In this document: one piece after another, positions 16,681-25,345 of the stretch
Layout of the letters: every line of letters begins with the position of its first letter
Position numbering within the stretch: position 1 is the stretch's first letter
Assembly: GCF_003399645.1 (NCBI RefSeq)
Contig: NZ_NBXD01000030.1
Coordinates: forward strand, 264,406 to 328,405
DNA from: Subtercola boreus
GTDB lineage: Bacteria > Actinomycetota > Actinomycetes > Actinomycetales > Microbacteriaceae
Length of the DNA stretch: 64,000 bases
Direction: 5' to 3'
Notes under the pieces: model-generated
What the model was told of the DNA's origin: nothing
Seen by the model: only the letters and a program-made list of their open reading frames with translations
The model's database searches: none
Translations under genes and position numbers: made by a program

Positions 16681-17772
16681 TCAGCCCGCCACGGCGTGAC
16701 GCGCGTGCGCCGGCGCGGCGTCTGGCAGAGGGCGAGGCTGTGCGGCGACCTCGTTCACGAAGTCGACCTTCACACCCTCACGGAAGTGCCCGATGAGCGC
16801 GAGAGCGAGCCCGAGCACGGCCCAGCCGGCGAGCACCAGCCACGGGAACAGTACCGAGGCCGAAGGGAAGTAGGAGAGGTCGCGAAGCAGCGTGGCACCC
16901 GCTCCCGGCGGGAACCACTGTCCGATCGCCCCCCACGGCGCCGGGAGGAACTCGAGCGGCTGGGTCGCCGCCGAGAGGGGATTGGCGATGAGCAGGAACA
17001 GCACCGGCCCGACGGCGATCCCGGCGCGGCCGACGAGCGACGAGACCCCGACGATCGTGGCGCTGACAGCGAGCAGGGTGAGCGCGATGGCACCGGAGTT
17101 CGCGAGGTAGTCGCCCTGCAGCGCTCCGAACCAGCCCTGCAGGATGCCGCCCAGAGCCAGTCCGCCCACCACCACATAGACCGAGATGGCGACAACCCGG
17201 CGCCACGCACCGACGATGAGAGTCGATGCGAGGATTCCCCCGAGCATCCCGCCCAGCGTCAGTGGGAATGCCGCCGCGGTCAGCCCGACACCGCGGGGGT
17301 CGGATGCGGCGAGCGGCACCACATCGGTGACGGCGACGGTCACGGCCTGGCCTGCGGGCGCCCCAGCAGCGGCGAGGGCTGCCGTCAGCTGTGCCTGCAG
17401 TCTCGGGGCGAGCCCGGTCAGCAGTTGGCTCACGATGGGACTCGCTGCCGACGAGGTGAGAACCTCGGGGTCCGCGCCCAACACGATCGCTCCATAGGCC
17501 TCGCGATGCTCGATCCGGCTGACCGCCTCCGCCCGGTCGCTCGCTTCGGCGAAAGCGAAGGTGTCGGGTGCGGCCGCGGTGAGCGCGGACTCGACCTGGG
17601 TCACAGCGGCGGCGGGCCCGGCGATCGAGAGCGGCACACCCCTCACCGACGAGGTGACGGTCGGCCACGAGAACGCCAGCACGACGATCGACACGAGAAC
17701 GGCCAGCACCAGTCCGACGCCGACGATGCGCTTCCACGGAGTGGGCGGTGGGGTGAGGCGGTCGATGCTCAT
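16681..17772 (-). CDS. Six-helix membrane protein, ABC-2/YhgE-like
   Basis: This 363-residue protein has one N-terminal helix (about 17-37) and an extracytoplasmic domain of about 130 residues rich in Ala and Thr. A block of five or six helices follows from about residue 165. This is the topology of YhgE/Pip and ABC-2-type export permeases. No ATPase is adjacent. It is divergent from a TetR regulator with two clear operator copies between them, the arrangement of a drug- or lipid-responsive export gene. Confidence 0.8.
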   Translation of the reverse strand: MSIDRLTPPPTPWKRIVGVGLVLAVLVSIVVLAFSWPTVTSSVRGVPLSIAGPAAAVTQVESALTAAAPDTFAFAEASDRAEAVSRIEHREAYGAIVLGADPEVLTSSAASPIVSQLLTGLAPRLQAQLTAALAAAGAPAGQAVTVAVTDVVPLAASDPRGVGLTAAAFPLTLGGMLGGILASTLIVGAWRRVVAISVYVVVGGLALGGILQGWFGALQGDYLANSGAIALTLLAVSATIVGVSSLVGRAGIAVGPVLFLLIANPLSAATQPLEFLPAPWGAIGQWFPPGAGATLLRDLSYFPSASVLFPWLVLAGWAVLGLALALIGHFREGVKVDFVNEVAAQPRPLPDAAPAHARHAVAG

Positions 17773-17785
17773 GATTACCTTTCAA

Positions 17786-17851
17786 AACAGAACGTTCTTT
17801 CTTTAATTATCGAACTGCCCACCTCGGCCGTCAAGAACGAATATTCTGTTT
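17786..17851. promoter_or_regulatory. Inverted pair of TetR operators
   Basis: AAACAGAACGTTCTTTCTT begins at about 17785. The reverse complement of about 17833-17851 reads AAACAGAATATTCGTTCTT. The two match at 16 of 19 positions in opposite orientation, and each contains an AGAA...TTCT palindrome. They occupy the 94-bp space between the export-type membrane protein and its divergent TetR gene, placing one near each start. Confidence 0.7.
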
Positions 17852-17866
17852 GTGAGGTGAGACGTC

Positions 17867-18460
17867 ATGCCCAAGGTGACACAGCAGTACCGCGACGCGC
17901 GTCGCGAAGAGATCACGGCCGCCGCCCTGCGCTGCTTCGCCAGTAAGGGATTCAGGGGCACATCGATGTCCGACATCATCGCCGAGTCCGGCCTCTCGGC
18001 CGGGGCGATCTACGGGCACTTCGAGAGCAAACACGACATCATCATGGCCGTCGCCTCGCACGTGATCGGCAACCGGATGGATGATCTGCGTGAGCTGGCC
18101 GCCACGCATCCGGTGCCCGCCCCCGGCGTGGTCGTGGCGCGCGTGATGAGAGGTATCGCAGGCGATGTGGCGCATCCGGCCCTGCTGTTGCAGGTGTGGG
18201 GGCAGGCGACCATCGAAGCGGGCGTGAAAGAGCTGCTTCTCTCGGTCTTCGCCGAACTCCGGCAGGCCTACCTGGCCTACTTCACGGCCTGGGCTACCGA
18301 GCAGGAGGGCTTGGATGCCGCGGGAGCCCGCGCCTGGGCCGCACGCCTCATTCCCGTGGCGATCGGCCTCGCCCAGGGCTACATCGTGCAGTCGGCCCTC
18401 TTCGACGAGTTCGACCAAGACGCCTACATGGCCTCGATTCGCGAGCTCCTCCCGGGCTGA
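17867..18460 (+). CDS. TetR-family regulator of the divergent membrane protein
   Basis: This 197-residue regulator has an N-terminal TetR DNA-binding domain (ISDII-like core MSDIIAESGLSAGAIYGHFESK at about 30-51). An all-helical ligand domain resembling the TetR_C branch that senses hydrophobic compounds follows. A matched inverted pair of operators lies in the shared promoter. It most likely represses itself and the divergent ABC-2-like gene. Confidence 0.92.
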   Translation: MPKVTQQYRDARREEITAAALRCFASKGFRGTSMSDIIAESGLSAGAIYGHFESKHDIIMAVASHVIGNRMDDLRELAATHPVPAPGVVVARVMRGIAGDVAHPALLLQVWGQATIEAGVKELLLSVFAELRQAYLAYFTAWATEQEGLDAAGARAWAARLIPVAIGLAQGYIVQSALFDEFDQDAYMASIRELLPG

Positions 18461-18526
18461 CCCCGTCGTCGTTCGCCGACGCCAGCTCGACGCCTCGAGG
18501 ATGGCTCGATGCCTGCGACCGTGAGG

Positions 18527-18945
18527 TCAGGGCGCGATGGCGAGGCGGGCGCGCACGAAGCCGAGGAGCAGCTCGCGGACGGTCTGCACAGAATACGGGG
18601 AGGCGCGGCTGTAACACTGCACAGCGAGACCGTCGACCATGGCCGCGGTCTCCACGGCGAAACCGGCCGGATCGGCGCAGACGAGGGCGCCCTGCTTCAC
18701 ACCCCGCTCGCCGACCAGAAGTCGAACCAGATGAGCCAGTGCCTGCGGGTGTCGGAGTCGTCGCGGAACAGGCCGCCGAGTAACTGCACGAGCGCGGCCG
18801 CGGCGTCGCTGGACTCCCCCGCGCTTCGCTGGAGGGCGGTGAACTCGAGGGCCGCGTCGACGAACTCACCCGGCACCAGCTCCTCGGCGACATCCATTCC
18901 GTTGCGGTGCTCCCTCGCGCGCACCAGCGTCGCCCAGGGTGGCTC
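18527..18945 (-). pseudogene. Degraded TetR-family regulator (C-terminal half only)
   Basis: Minus-strand translation gives a TetR ligand-domain-like stretch (GMDVAEELVPGEFVDAAL ... RRHWLIWFDFW). It runs into a TGA, then resumes one frame over as ERGVKQGALVCADPAGFAVE ... MVDGLAVQ ... RARLAIAP. Relative to the family about one helix is missing at the junction, so a frame-disrupting deletion is likely. The DNA-binding half is absent. Beyond 18945 the plus strand holds another unrecognised fragment (about 18937-19117) broken by a TGA near 18986. The whole 18461-19114 stretch is gene debris. Confidence 0.7.
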
Positions 18946-19114
18946 GCTGCTGTACGTGGTGCTCGCGTTCTCGCTTCTGCTCGGCTGATGGCTGTTCGGC
19001 GAGGTGCCGACCGTCGCGGGCTGCTTCGCCGATCACGACGCCACCCTCGCGGCCGCCGAACGTTTCGCGGCCGACCTGGTCGGCCCATTCCGCGCCCTCG
19101 CCGCGCTCGCCACC

Positions 19115-19194
19115 TAAGGCGGAATAAGGCCGCCACTATTCCGACTTACGCGCATAAGTCGGAATAAGATGGGCACTATTCCGACTTATGGAGG
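19115..19194. repeat. 40-bp tandem repeat forming the Fic promoter/operator
   Basis: Two 40-bp units (19115-19154 and 19155-19194) each contain TAAGKCGGAATAAG followed by CACTATTCCGACTTA. The result is alternating inverted copies of TATTCCGACTTA. The central pair (19137-19148 and 19155-19166) is a perfect 12-bp inverted repeat with a six-base spacer. The last unit runs into the GGAGG ribosome site (19190-19194) of the Fic gene. A bound repressor, possibly the Fic protein itself, would block transcription and translation start together. Confidence 0.75.
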
Positions 19195-19199
19195 TCACC

Positions 19200-20423
19200 G
19201 TGCCCGAAGAGCAGATCGACGACCTCTCTGACTGGCCCGCGCACGGCGCCGAGACCGTGCCATGGCAGAACCGCAGCGGTCGCGGGCCACGTGAAGACCG
19301 AGTGCTGCGAGAGGTCACCCCGAGCATTCCACCATTCATCGCCGATCGCACCTTCCGCGCCTCGGCGGAGATCCAGTCCAGGCAGGAGGCCGCCAGCCTG
19401 GCGCTCGCCGGCCTCGAGGCCGACGCGGGGCCGGGCAGCGTGGCAGTCTCCACATTCCTTCTGCGCACCGAGTCGATCGCCTCGTCGAAGATCGAGCAGG
19501 TCGAGGCGTCTGTCGAAGACTTCGCACGGGCAATTGCGGGCATCCGGTCCAACGAGAGCGCAACGTCGATGGTCGCTGCATCGAGCGGCTACACCCGGGT
19601 GATCGACGACGCAGGCCGAACGGGGGCGATCAGCCTGGAATCGCTGCTCGCTGCACACCGAACGCTTATGGCAGACGATCCGATGGAAGCGTCGTACGCA
19701 GGCAGAGTCAGGGACATGCAGAATTGGATCGGCGGGAACGACTTCTCCCCGATCGGCGCTGTGCACATTTCGCCCGACCCGCACAGGGTGGGCGCGCTGA
19801 TCGAAGACCTGCTGGTCTTCGTGAACCGAGACGACGTTCCGGTACTCAGCCAGGCCGCGGTCGCGCATGCGCAGTTTGAATCCATCCACCCCTTCACCGA
19901 CGGCAACGGCCGGATCGGCAGGGCGCTGATCGGCGCGATACTGCGACGGCGCGGATTCACGAGAAACACGACGCCTCCGATCGCGGCAGCGCTGGCGGCC
20001 GATATTGACGCCTACTTCGACACGCTCACCCGCTACCGCGCGGGCGACCCGGAACCGATCGTCCGCAGTCTTGCGGTAGCGACGCGGGTCTCGAGCGAGG
20101 AGGCGGCTGAGAGCGTGCGTGCGATCAGGGCGCTTCCCCGGGAATGGGCCGAAGCGGTCGATGCCCGGGCCAACAGCGCGACCGCGCTTCTGCTCGGGCT
20201 TCTGCTCGAGCATCCGGTGATCAGCGCCGAGGAGGCCGAAGACCTCACCGGCGCGTCGACCTCCAGCATCTACACCGCCCTCGACCGACTCGAGACGGCG
20301 GGCATTCTGCGTCAGATCACCAAGCGGCAGCGGAACCGAGTCTGGGCGGTGGCAGCCATCCTCGACGAACTCTCGGCGCTCGACATGCGCGTTGCCCGCC
20401 GCGTGCGCGACCGCGACCGCTGA
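19200..20423 (+). CDS. Fic-domain AMP-transferase with C-terminal winged helix
   Basis: This 407-residue protein has the Fic core HPFTDGNGRIGR (His230 to Arg241), which transfers AMP from ATP to target hydroxyls. A class II N-terminal inhibitory helix SSKIEQ (residues 95-100) keeps it autoinhibited; its last residue is Gln instead of the usual Gly/Asn. A winged-helix domain lies at about 325-395. GTG at 19200 is preferred: a perfect GGAGG sits five bases upstream, whereas the ATG at 19188 has none and lies inside the repeat. Autoregulation through the winged helix is likely. Confidence 0.9.
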   Translation: MPEEQIDDLSDWPAHGAETVPWQNRSGRGPREDRVLREVTPSIPPFIADRTFRASAEIQSRQEAASLALAGLEADAGPGSVAVSTFLLRTESIASSKIEQVEASVEDFARAIAGIRSNESATSMVAASSGYTRVIDDAGRTGAISLESLLAAHRTLMADDPMEASYAGRVRDMQNWIGGNDFSPIGAVHISPDPHRVGALIEDLLVFVNRDDVPVLSQAAVAHAQFESIHPFTDGNGRIGRALIGAILRRRGFTRNTTPPIAAALAADIDAYFDTLTRYRAGDPEPIVRSLAVATRVSSEEAAESVRAIRALPREWAEAVDARANSATALLLGLLLEHPVISAEEAEDLTGASTSSIYTALDRLETAGILRQITKRQRNRVWAVAAILDELSALDMRVARRVRDRDR

Positions 20424-20498
20424 GGGAAGCGATCGCGAACCCGGGTTCGAGGCCGGCAGTCGACGCCAGCGGGCAGGAGCGTCAGCGGGCAGGCGACG

Positions 20499-21983
20499 TC
20501 AGCGGGCGGGAGCGTCAGCCGGGAAGTCGTCGACGCCGAGGGCGAGCGCCTGGGCGCGGCGCTGCCGCATCGACGGGGCGAGCAGGGCCCCCACGATTGC
20601 GAGCACAGCGACACCGGCGCACGCCCAGAAGCCGATGGTGAACGCGTCGTCGAGGGGCAGCCCCTGCGCAGAGCTGTGCGACGAGATCAGTGCCGCGATG
20701 ACGGCGGTGCCCACGCTGCTGCCGATGGTGCGCGCGATGGTGTTGACGCTGATCGCCTCGCCGGTCTGCGTGGCCGGCACGCTCTCGATGATCGCGTTCG
20801 AGGTCGAGGCGAGAGCGAGGCCGATACCCGCACCGGTCAGGATGCCCGACACGACGACCTGCCAGAGCTGGCTGTGGTCGATCGCCGGCAGAATGAACGC
20901 CGCCGTCACGAAGACCGCACCGAGCAGCATGGGCGGCTTGGGCCCGGTCTTTCGCACCAGGATGCCTGCGACCGGCCCGGCAACGATCATCATCAGCACG
21001 GTGGGCAGCAGGAACAGCCCGGCCGACGACACCGACTCCCCGAAGCCGTAACCTGTCGCGGTCGGCAGCTGCAGCAGCGTCGGCACCAGCACGAACGTGC
21101 CGAACATCGCGAAACCGAAGACCAGGGCGACGACGTGCGCCGTCCACACGCCGCGGATCTTCATGAGTCGCATGTCGATCAACGGCTCCTTCACGCGCAG
21201 CTCGACGACGACGAACACCACGAGTGCCACCGCTCCGAGGGCCAGGAGGCCGAGCGTCTTGCCGTCTCCCCAGCCCCAGTTCTCACCCTCACTGATCGCG
21301 AGCAGCAGAGAGACGAGCGACACGCTCAGGATGCCGGCCCCGACCAGATCGAGTCGCCCCGGCTTCTTCACGGGAGACTCGGGCATCCCGAAGATGACAC
21401 CGACGAGGGCGATCACGATGAGGATCGCGGGCAGCCAGAACAGCCAGTGCCACGACAGGTTCTCGACGATCGGCCCGGCCGCGACAATGCCCACGCCGGC
21501 CCCGATGCCGAAGATCGCCGAGAGCAGCCCGATGGTGACACCGACCTTGTCACGCGGCAGCTCGTCGCGCACGACGCCGATCGAGAGGGGCAGAATCGCC
21601 CCGGCCGCTCCCTGCAGCGCCCGACCCGCGATCAGCACGCCGAGGTTCGGGGCGAGTGCCGCCAGCAGGGTTCCGACGAGCAGCAGCGAGAGCACCACGA
21701 TCAGGATGCGGCGTTTGCCGACCATGTCACCGAGCCGCCCGAAGATGGGTGTCAGCACCGCCGCCGAGAGCAGGTAGGCCGTGAGGATCCATGAGGCGTC
21801 ACTGGTCGACACGCTGAGGTCGCGGCCGATCGTGGCGAGCGCCGGCGCGACGAGCGACTGCAGCACGGCGAACGACAACCCACCCAGCGACAGGTAGATG
21901 ACGATGAGGGTGGTGTTCGGCCTCCGGCGACCCGCAGCCGTCGGAACGGAGCCGGTGCGCGGCTCCTGGATCGTGTTCGACAT
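20499..21983 (-). CDS. MFS multidrug exporter, DHA2 (14-helix) type
   Basis: This 494-residue major-facilitator protein has 14 predicted helices. Motif A (GRLGDMVGKRRILI) follows helix 2, and the drug-antiport motif C region is present in helix 5. It belongs to the EmrB/QacA branch. The ATG at 21983 has a GGGAGA ribosome site at better spacing than the adjacent ATG at 21986. A promoter is visible on the minus strand: TTGACT (22049-22044) and TAGACT (22027-22022) with a 16-bp spacer, overlapped by TetR-type operators. Confidence 0.93.
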   Translation of the reverse strand: MSNTIQEPRTGSVPTAAGRRRPNTTLIVIYLSLGGLSFAVLQSLVAPALATIGRDLSVSTSDASWILTAYLLSAAVLTPIFGRLGDMVGKRRILIVVLSLLLVGTLLAALAPNLGVLIAGRALQGAAGAILPLSIGVVRDELPRDKVGVTIGLLSAIFGIGAGVGIVAAGPIVENLSWHWLFWLPAILIVIALVGVIFGMPESPVKKPGRLDLVGAGILSVSLVSLLLAISEGENWGWGDGKTLGLLALGAVALVVFVVVELRVKEPLIDMRLMKIRGVWTAHVVALVFGFAMFGTFVLVPTLLQLPTATGYGFGESVSSAGLFLLPTVLMMIVAGPVAGILVRKTGPKPPMLLGAVFVTAAFILPAIDHSQLWQVVVSGILTGAGIGLALASTSNAIIESVPATQTGEAISVNTIARTIGSSVGTAVIAALISSHSSAQGLPLDDAFTIGFWACAGVAVLAIVGALLAPSMRQRRAQALALGVDDFPADAPAR

Positions 21984-21996
21984 CATTCTCCCGTTG

Positions 21997-22061
21997 TGTA
22001 AACAATTGCTGACTTGAGGTGAGTCTACCGATCTGGCACCGCAAGTCAATAACTGTTTACA
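21997..22061. promoter_or_regulatory. Inverted operator pair between MFS exporter and TetR gene
   Basis: TGTAAACAATTGCTGACTTG (21997-22016) and the reverse complement of 22042-22061 match at 17 of 20 positions. They flank the MFS promoter elements TTGACT and TAGACT on the minus strand. One copy also covers the region just upstream of the divergent TetR gene. This is the classic layout of a locally acting drug-efflux repressor. Confidence 0.72.
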
Positions 22062-22106
22062 TCCGGCGCCGGCGCCGGTAGCCTCGAACTGCGAAGGAGC
22101 AGAACC

Positions 22107-22766
22107 ATGAACACGCCCCCACCCCCCACAATCACCCCGGCGGCAGACGCGGCGTTCTCACCCGCCCGCCCGCGCGACGCCGACACCACCCGCCAGGCGC
22201 TGCTCGCTGCGGCCCGGCGGCGCTTCGCTCTCGACGGCTACGCCGCCACGACAGTGCGGGTGATCGCCGCCGACGCCGGGGTGAACGTCGCCCTGATCAA
22301 CCGCTACTTCAGCTCCAAGGAAGGGTTGTTCGAGGCGTGCCTCGCGCACGTCGGCAGGGAGCTCGACCGGCAGGACGCCGAGCCGTCGAGCCTCACGCAG
22401 ATCATCGAGACGATCATCCACCAGGTCGCCGACTCCCCCAGTGGCGAACAGTCGCTGCAACTGCTGATGCTTCTGCGGTCGTCGGGCGACGAGCGAGCCG
22501 ACCTCATCAGGCGGAACACCCTGCAGAGGTTCGCTGAGCGCATGGCGGCAACGTCCGGATGGCCAGCAGGGCGATCGGGCGACGACCGGGTACTGCGGGC
22601 CCAGCTCGCCATTTCGGCGGCAATGGGTATGGTGTTGTTGAGGTCATCGACAGGCCTGGAACCACTCACCTCGGCAACCGTCGACGACCTGGCCGGGCCC
22701 CTGGGCGAGGTGCTGGGAGTGCTGCTCGGTGTGCCGCCCGGAACGGCAGTCCCACCCCGGGCCTGA
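22107..22766 (+). CDS. TetR-family repressor of the MFS exporter
   Basis: This 219-residue regulator has a Pro-rich N-terminal tail. The TetR helix-turn-helix follows (TVRVIAADAGVNVALINRYFSS, about 50-71), then an AcrR-like C-terminal domain. It is divergent from the DHA2 exporter, with matched operators in the shared promoter. The next gene, another MFS transporter, begins immediately after it and is probably cotranscribed. Confidence 0.92.
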   Translation: MNTPPPPTITPAADAAFSPARPRDADTTRQALLAAARRRFALDGYAATTVRVIAADAGVNVALINRYFSSKEGLFEACLAHVGRELDRQDAEPSSLTQIIETIIHQVADSPSGEQSLQLLMLLRSSGDERADLIRRNTLQRFAERMAATSGWPAGRSGDDRVLRAQLAISAAMGMVLLRSSTGLEPLTSATVDDLAGPLGEVLGVLLGVPPGTAVPPRA

Positions 22767-22810
22767 CGGCGGCGGGCACCCCCTTTTTCGCACCACGATC
22801 GGAGCCCTCC

Positions 22811-24043
22811 ATCACCAGCGCCACCATCCACCGAGGCGACGCCCTCTCCCGGCGGGAGCGTCTCGGCTACGTCCTCATCCTCGGTGCCCTCACCGCGCTC
22901 GGCCCGTTCACGATCGATCTCTACCTGCCCGCCTTTCCGGTTCTCGAGACCGACCTCGATGTGCCGGCCACACTCATCCAGCTCACCCTCACGGGCACGA
23001 CCCTCGGCTTCGCGCTCGGCCAACTGCTGGTCGGTCCGTGGAGCGACCGGGTGGGACGACGGATGCCCATCATCGCCGCCTCGTCGCTGCATGTTCTGGC
23101 GTGCGTGGGGGCCGCCCTGGCACCGGACATCTGGAGTCTCGGCGCGTTCCGCGTGCTGCAGGGCGTCGGAGCCGCGGCCGGAGTCGTCGTCGCGATGGCC
23201 ATGGTGCGCGACCTGTTCGGCGGGCGTCCGCTCGTCGTGATGCTCTCCCGCCTCGCGCTGGTGTCGGGGCTGGCACCGATCCTGGCCCCGGTGATCGGGT
23301 CGCAGCTCCTGCTCGTCACGAACTGGCGGGGAATCTTCTGGTTTCTCGCGGCCTACGGCGCGATCGTCGTCGCGGTGGCCTCGGTCTTCATCGTCGAGAC
23401 CCTGCCGAAGGAGGCGCGGCATGACCCCGGCCATTCGACCACCGGCCAGCGCTATCGGGCCGTGCTGACCGACCCCGTCTTCGTGGGGGTCGCGCTCATC
23501 GGCGGCATGACGTTCTCGGGCCTGTTCTCCTACCTCTCGGCGAGCTCGTTCCTGTTCCAACAGGTCCACGGGTTCGACGCCCAGCAGTTCGGCCTGTTCT
23601 TCGCGATCAACTCCCTCGGCATCGTCGGGGGAACGCAGCTGACGGCGCGTCTCACGAAGTTCATCGCGCCGCAGTGGATCATCGCCTTCTCGACGTCGGC
23701 GCTCTTCGTCTGCGCCCTGCTGATCGTGGCATTCGACCGTGTCGGGTTCGGGCTCTGGGGCACGCTCGTTCCGCTCTGGTTCTTCATCTTCTGCTGCGGA
23801 TTGACACTGCCGTGCGTTCAGGTGCTCGCCCTCAATGCGCACGGCCACGAGGCGGGCACCGCAGCGTCCCTCCTGGGAGCCGCCAACTTCGGCCTGGCCG
23901 GTCTCATCTCACCCCTCGTCGGGCTGATGGGCATCGGCAGCGCCACCCCGATGGCGGTCGTGATGGCCGGCACCGCCCTGGCGGGCATCCTGTCGCTGTG
24001 GTTCATCGTGCGACCCGCCCGCGTGCCGGCCCTCGCCGCCTGA
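22811..24043 (+). CDS. Bcr/CflA-type MFS multidrug transporter without a standard start codon
   Basis: This 12-helix MFS protein of about 410 residues has Bcr/CflA hallmarks: GPFTIDLYLPAFP in helix 1 and GPWSDRVGRR in loop 2-3. No ATG, GTG or TTG occurs in frame between the upstream TetR coding region and helix 1. A good ribosome site (CGGAG, 22800-22804) is followed six bases later by ATC at 22811. A CTG at 22763 overlaps the TetR stop. Either a rare ATC/CTG start or an ATG-to-ATC change must be assumed. The exporter is otherwise intact. Confidence 0.85.
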   Translation: MTSATIHRGDALSRRERLGYVLILGALTALGPFTIDLYLPAFPVLETDLDVPATLIQLTLTGTTLGFALGQLLVGPWSDRVGRRMPIIAASSLHVLACVGAALAPDIWSLGAFRVLQGVGAAAGVVVAMAMVRDLFGGRPLVVMLSRLALVSGLAPILAPVIGSQLLLVTNWRGIFWFLAAYGAIVVAVASVFIVETLPKEARHDPGHSTTGQRYRAVLTDPVFVGVALIGGMTFSGLFSYLSASSFLFQQVHGFDAQQFGLFFAINSLGIVGGTQLTARLTKFIAPQWIIAFSTSALFVCALLIVAFDRVGFGLWGTLVPLWFFIFCCGLTLPCVQVLALNAHGHEAGTAASLLGAANFGLAGLISPLVGLMGIGSATPMAVVMAGTALAGILSLWFIVRPARVPALAA

Positions 24044-24063
24044 CGCCGAGCCTGACCCGACCA

Positions 24064-24113
24064 TTTTGCGCAAAGGCACCGAAACCTACAGTTTCAGGTG
24101 CCTTTGCGCAAAA
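24064..24113. terminator. Strong bidirectional intrinsic terminator
   Basis: A 17-bp arm TTTTGCGCAAAGGCACC pairs with GGTGCCTTTGCGCAAAA. A one-base bulge, five further base pairs and a five-base loop extend the stem. The flanking A and T runs serve both strands. It lies between the converging MFS transporter and HEAT-repeat genes and should end both transcripts. Confidence 0.92.
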
Positions 24114-24125
24114 CGGGCCGCGGAG

Positions 24126-24665
24126 CTACTCCTCTAGGCGTGAGAGAAGGGCCCGGTGGGACTGCTGTGCGGCGCGGCGCACCTCTTTGTCGCGGTCGCG
24201 CAGCATGCCCTCGAGGGTGTCGGCGCTGGCGGCATCCCCGACCTCGGCCAGCGCCCTGGCTGCGGCGGCGCGCACGCGGGCGTGCTCGTCGGTGGTCAGC
24301 CGGGCGAAGTGCTGGGGCGTACCGAGGGCGCGCAGGGCGCAGACCTTCGCACACATCTCCCGCACCCGCCACGACTGGTTGGTGAGTCCCATAACGACAG
24401 CCGGTGCAGCCGAATCGTCCCACACGTAGAGCAGGGCGCGCGCACCCCACAGTTCGGGCCAGTACAGCGCCGGGGCTCCGTTCAGGATGCCCTCGGCGTG
24501 CGGACCTCCGACGACGCGCAGAAACTCCTCGCCCTCGTAGGCGCCCTCGAGCAGCGCGCGGGCCCGCCGGGCGGTGCCGGCAGTGCCGTCGCGCTCGGCA
24601 GAGGCGTCGAGCCGTGCTTCGAGGGAATCGGTCGTGGATGTCTGTGGTGCGTTCTGGTCTGCCAT
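24126..24665 (-). CDS. HEAT-repeat protein
   Basis: This 179-residue soluble protein has a C-terminal half (about residues 90-175) made of HEAT/PBS-lyase-like helical repeats: WRVREMCAKVCALRAL, ARVRAAAARALAEVGD and KEVRRAAQQSHRALL. HEAT repeats mediate protein binding. The N-terminal half is unrecognised. It ends at the shared strong terminator. No partner gene is evident. Confidence 0.85.
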   Translation of the reverse strand: MADQNAPQTSTTDSLEARLDASAERDGTAGTARRARALLEGAYEGEEFLRVVGGPHAEGILNGAPALYWPELWGARALLYVWDDSAAPAVVMGLTNQSWRVREMCAKVCALRALGTPQHFARLTTDEHARVRAAAARALAEVGDAASADTLEGMLRDRDKEVRRAAQQSHRALLSRLEE

Positions 24666-24784
24666 GGGTGCACCAAGGGTACTGCCGATCCACCTGCGGC
24701 GCTCGGCGATTGTTGCGCCGGGTGGCGCTCAGCGGGTGCCCGGCCCAGGCTGTGGCGAGCCGGCTCCCGGGGCAGACTGGGAGC

Positions 24785-25345
24785 ATGATCGAAACCGAGC
24801 CCATCACCGTCGCCGTGACCCGCACCGTCTCACCCGAACGGGCCCGCGAAGCAGCCGCCTGGGCGCGCTCGGGCCAGGACCTGATCAGCGTCTTTCCGGG
24901 CTACCTGGGTTCGGGCTGGATTCGCCCCGACCCCTCCTCGCCCGACTGGCACATGCTCTTCCGCTTCGCCGACACCGCGAGCCTCGACGTCTGGGAGGGA
25001 TCACCCGAGCGCGCCTGGTGGGTCTCCACCGGGCAGGGCCTCGTCGAACACGGCGACCAGGAGCGTCGCTCCGGCATCGAGGGATGGTTCGACGTGCCTT
25101 CGTCGGTGGAGGTGGTCACCTCGGCACCCCGAACACCACCGCGGTGGAAACAGATGATCTCGATCTTCATTGTGTTCTACCCGCTGAGCGTGCTCGCCAA
25201 CTATCTTGTCGCGCCCCTCCTCGGCGACTGGCCCGTGTGGGCACGCGTGCTCGTCACGGTGCTGCTGCTGACGCCCATCATGACCTACCTCGCCCTGCCG
25301 TTCGTCACCCGGGCGCTCCGGCCCTGGCTGCTGCGGGATCGGTAA
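24785..25345 (+). CDS. Antibiotic-biosynthesis-monooxygenase-like (ABM) membrane protein
   Basis: This 186-residue protein has an N-terminal ferredoxin-like ABM domain (about 5-100, with a conserved HMLFRF/SLDVWEGSPER pattern). Two C-terminal membrane helices follow (about 125-145 and 153-172). Homologues are annotated as ABM-domain transmembrane proteins of unknown function. The ATG at 24785 is preceded by GGGAGC. Its end overlaps the convergent small gene at 25305-25571 by 41 bp. Confidence 0.82.
   Translation: MIETEPITVAVTRTVSPERAREAAAWARSGQDLISVFPGYLGSGWIRPDPSSPDWHMLFRFADTASLDVWEGSPERAWWVSTGQGLVEHGDQERRSGIEGWFDVPSSVEVVTSAPRTPPRWKQMISIFIVFYPLSVLANYLVAPLLGDWPVWARVLVTVLLLTPIMTYLALPFVTRALRPWLLRDR

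Noticed and set aside
16516..17946. 476-codon plus-strand frame
   Set aside because: It is antisense to the ABC-2-like membrane gene, with a highly charged repetitive composition and no recognisable motif.
18937..19117. Plus-strand fragment ending ERFAADLVGPFRALAALAT
   Set aside because: It is broken by a TGA and not assignable to a family. It is mentioned only as debris next to the TetR relic.
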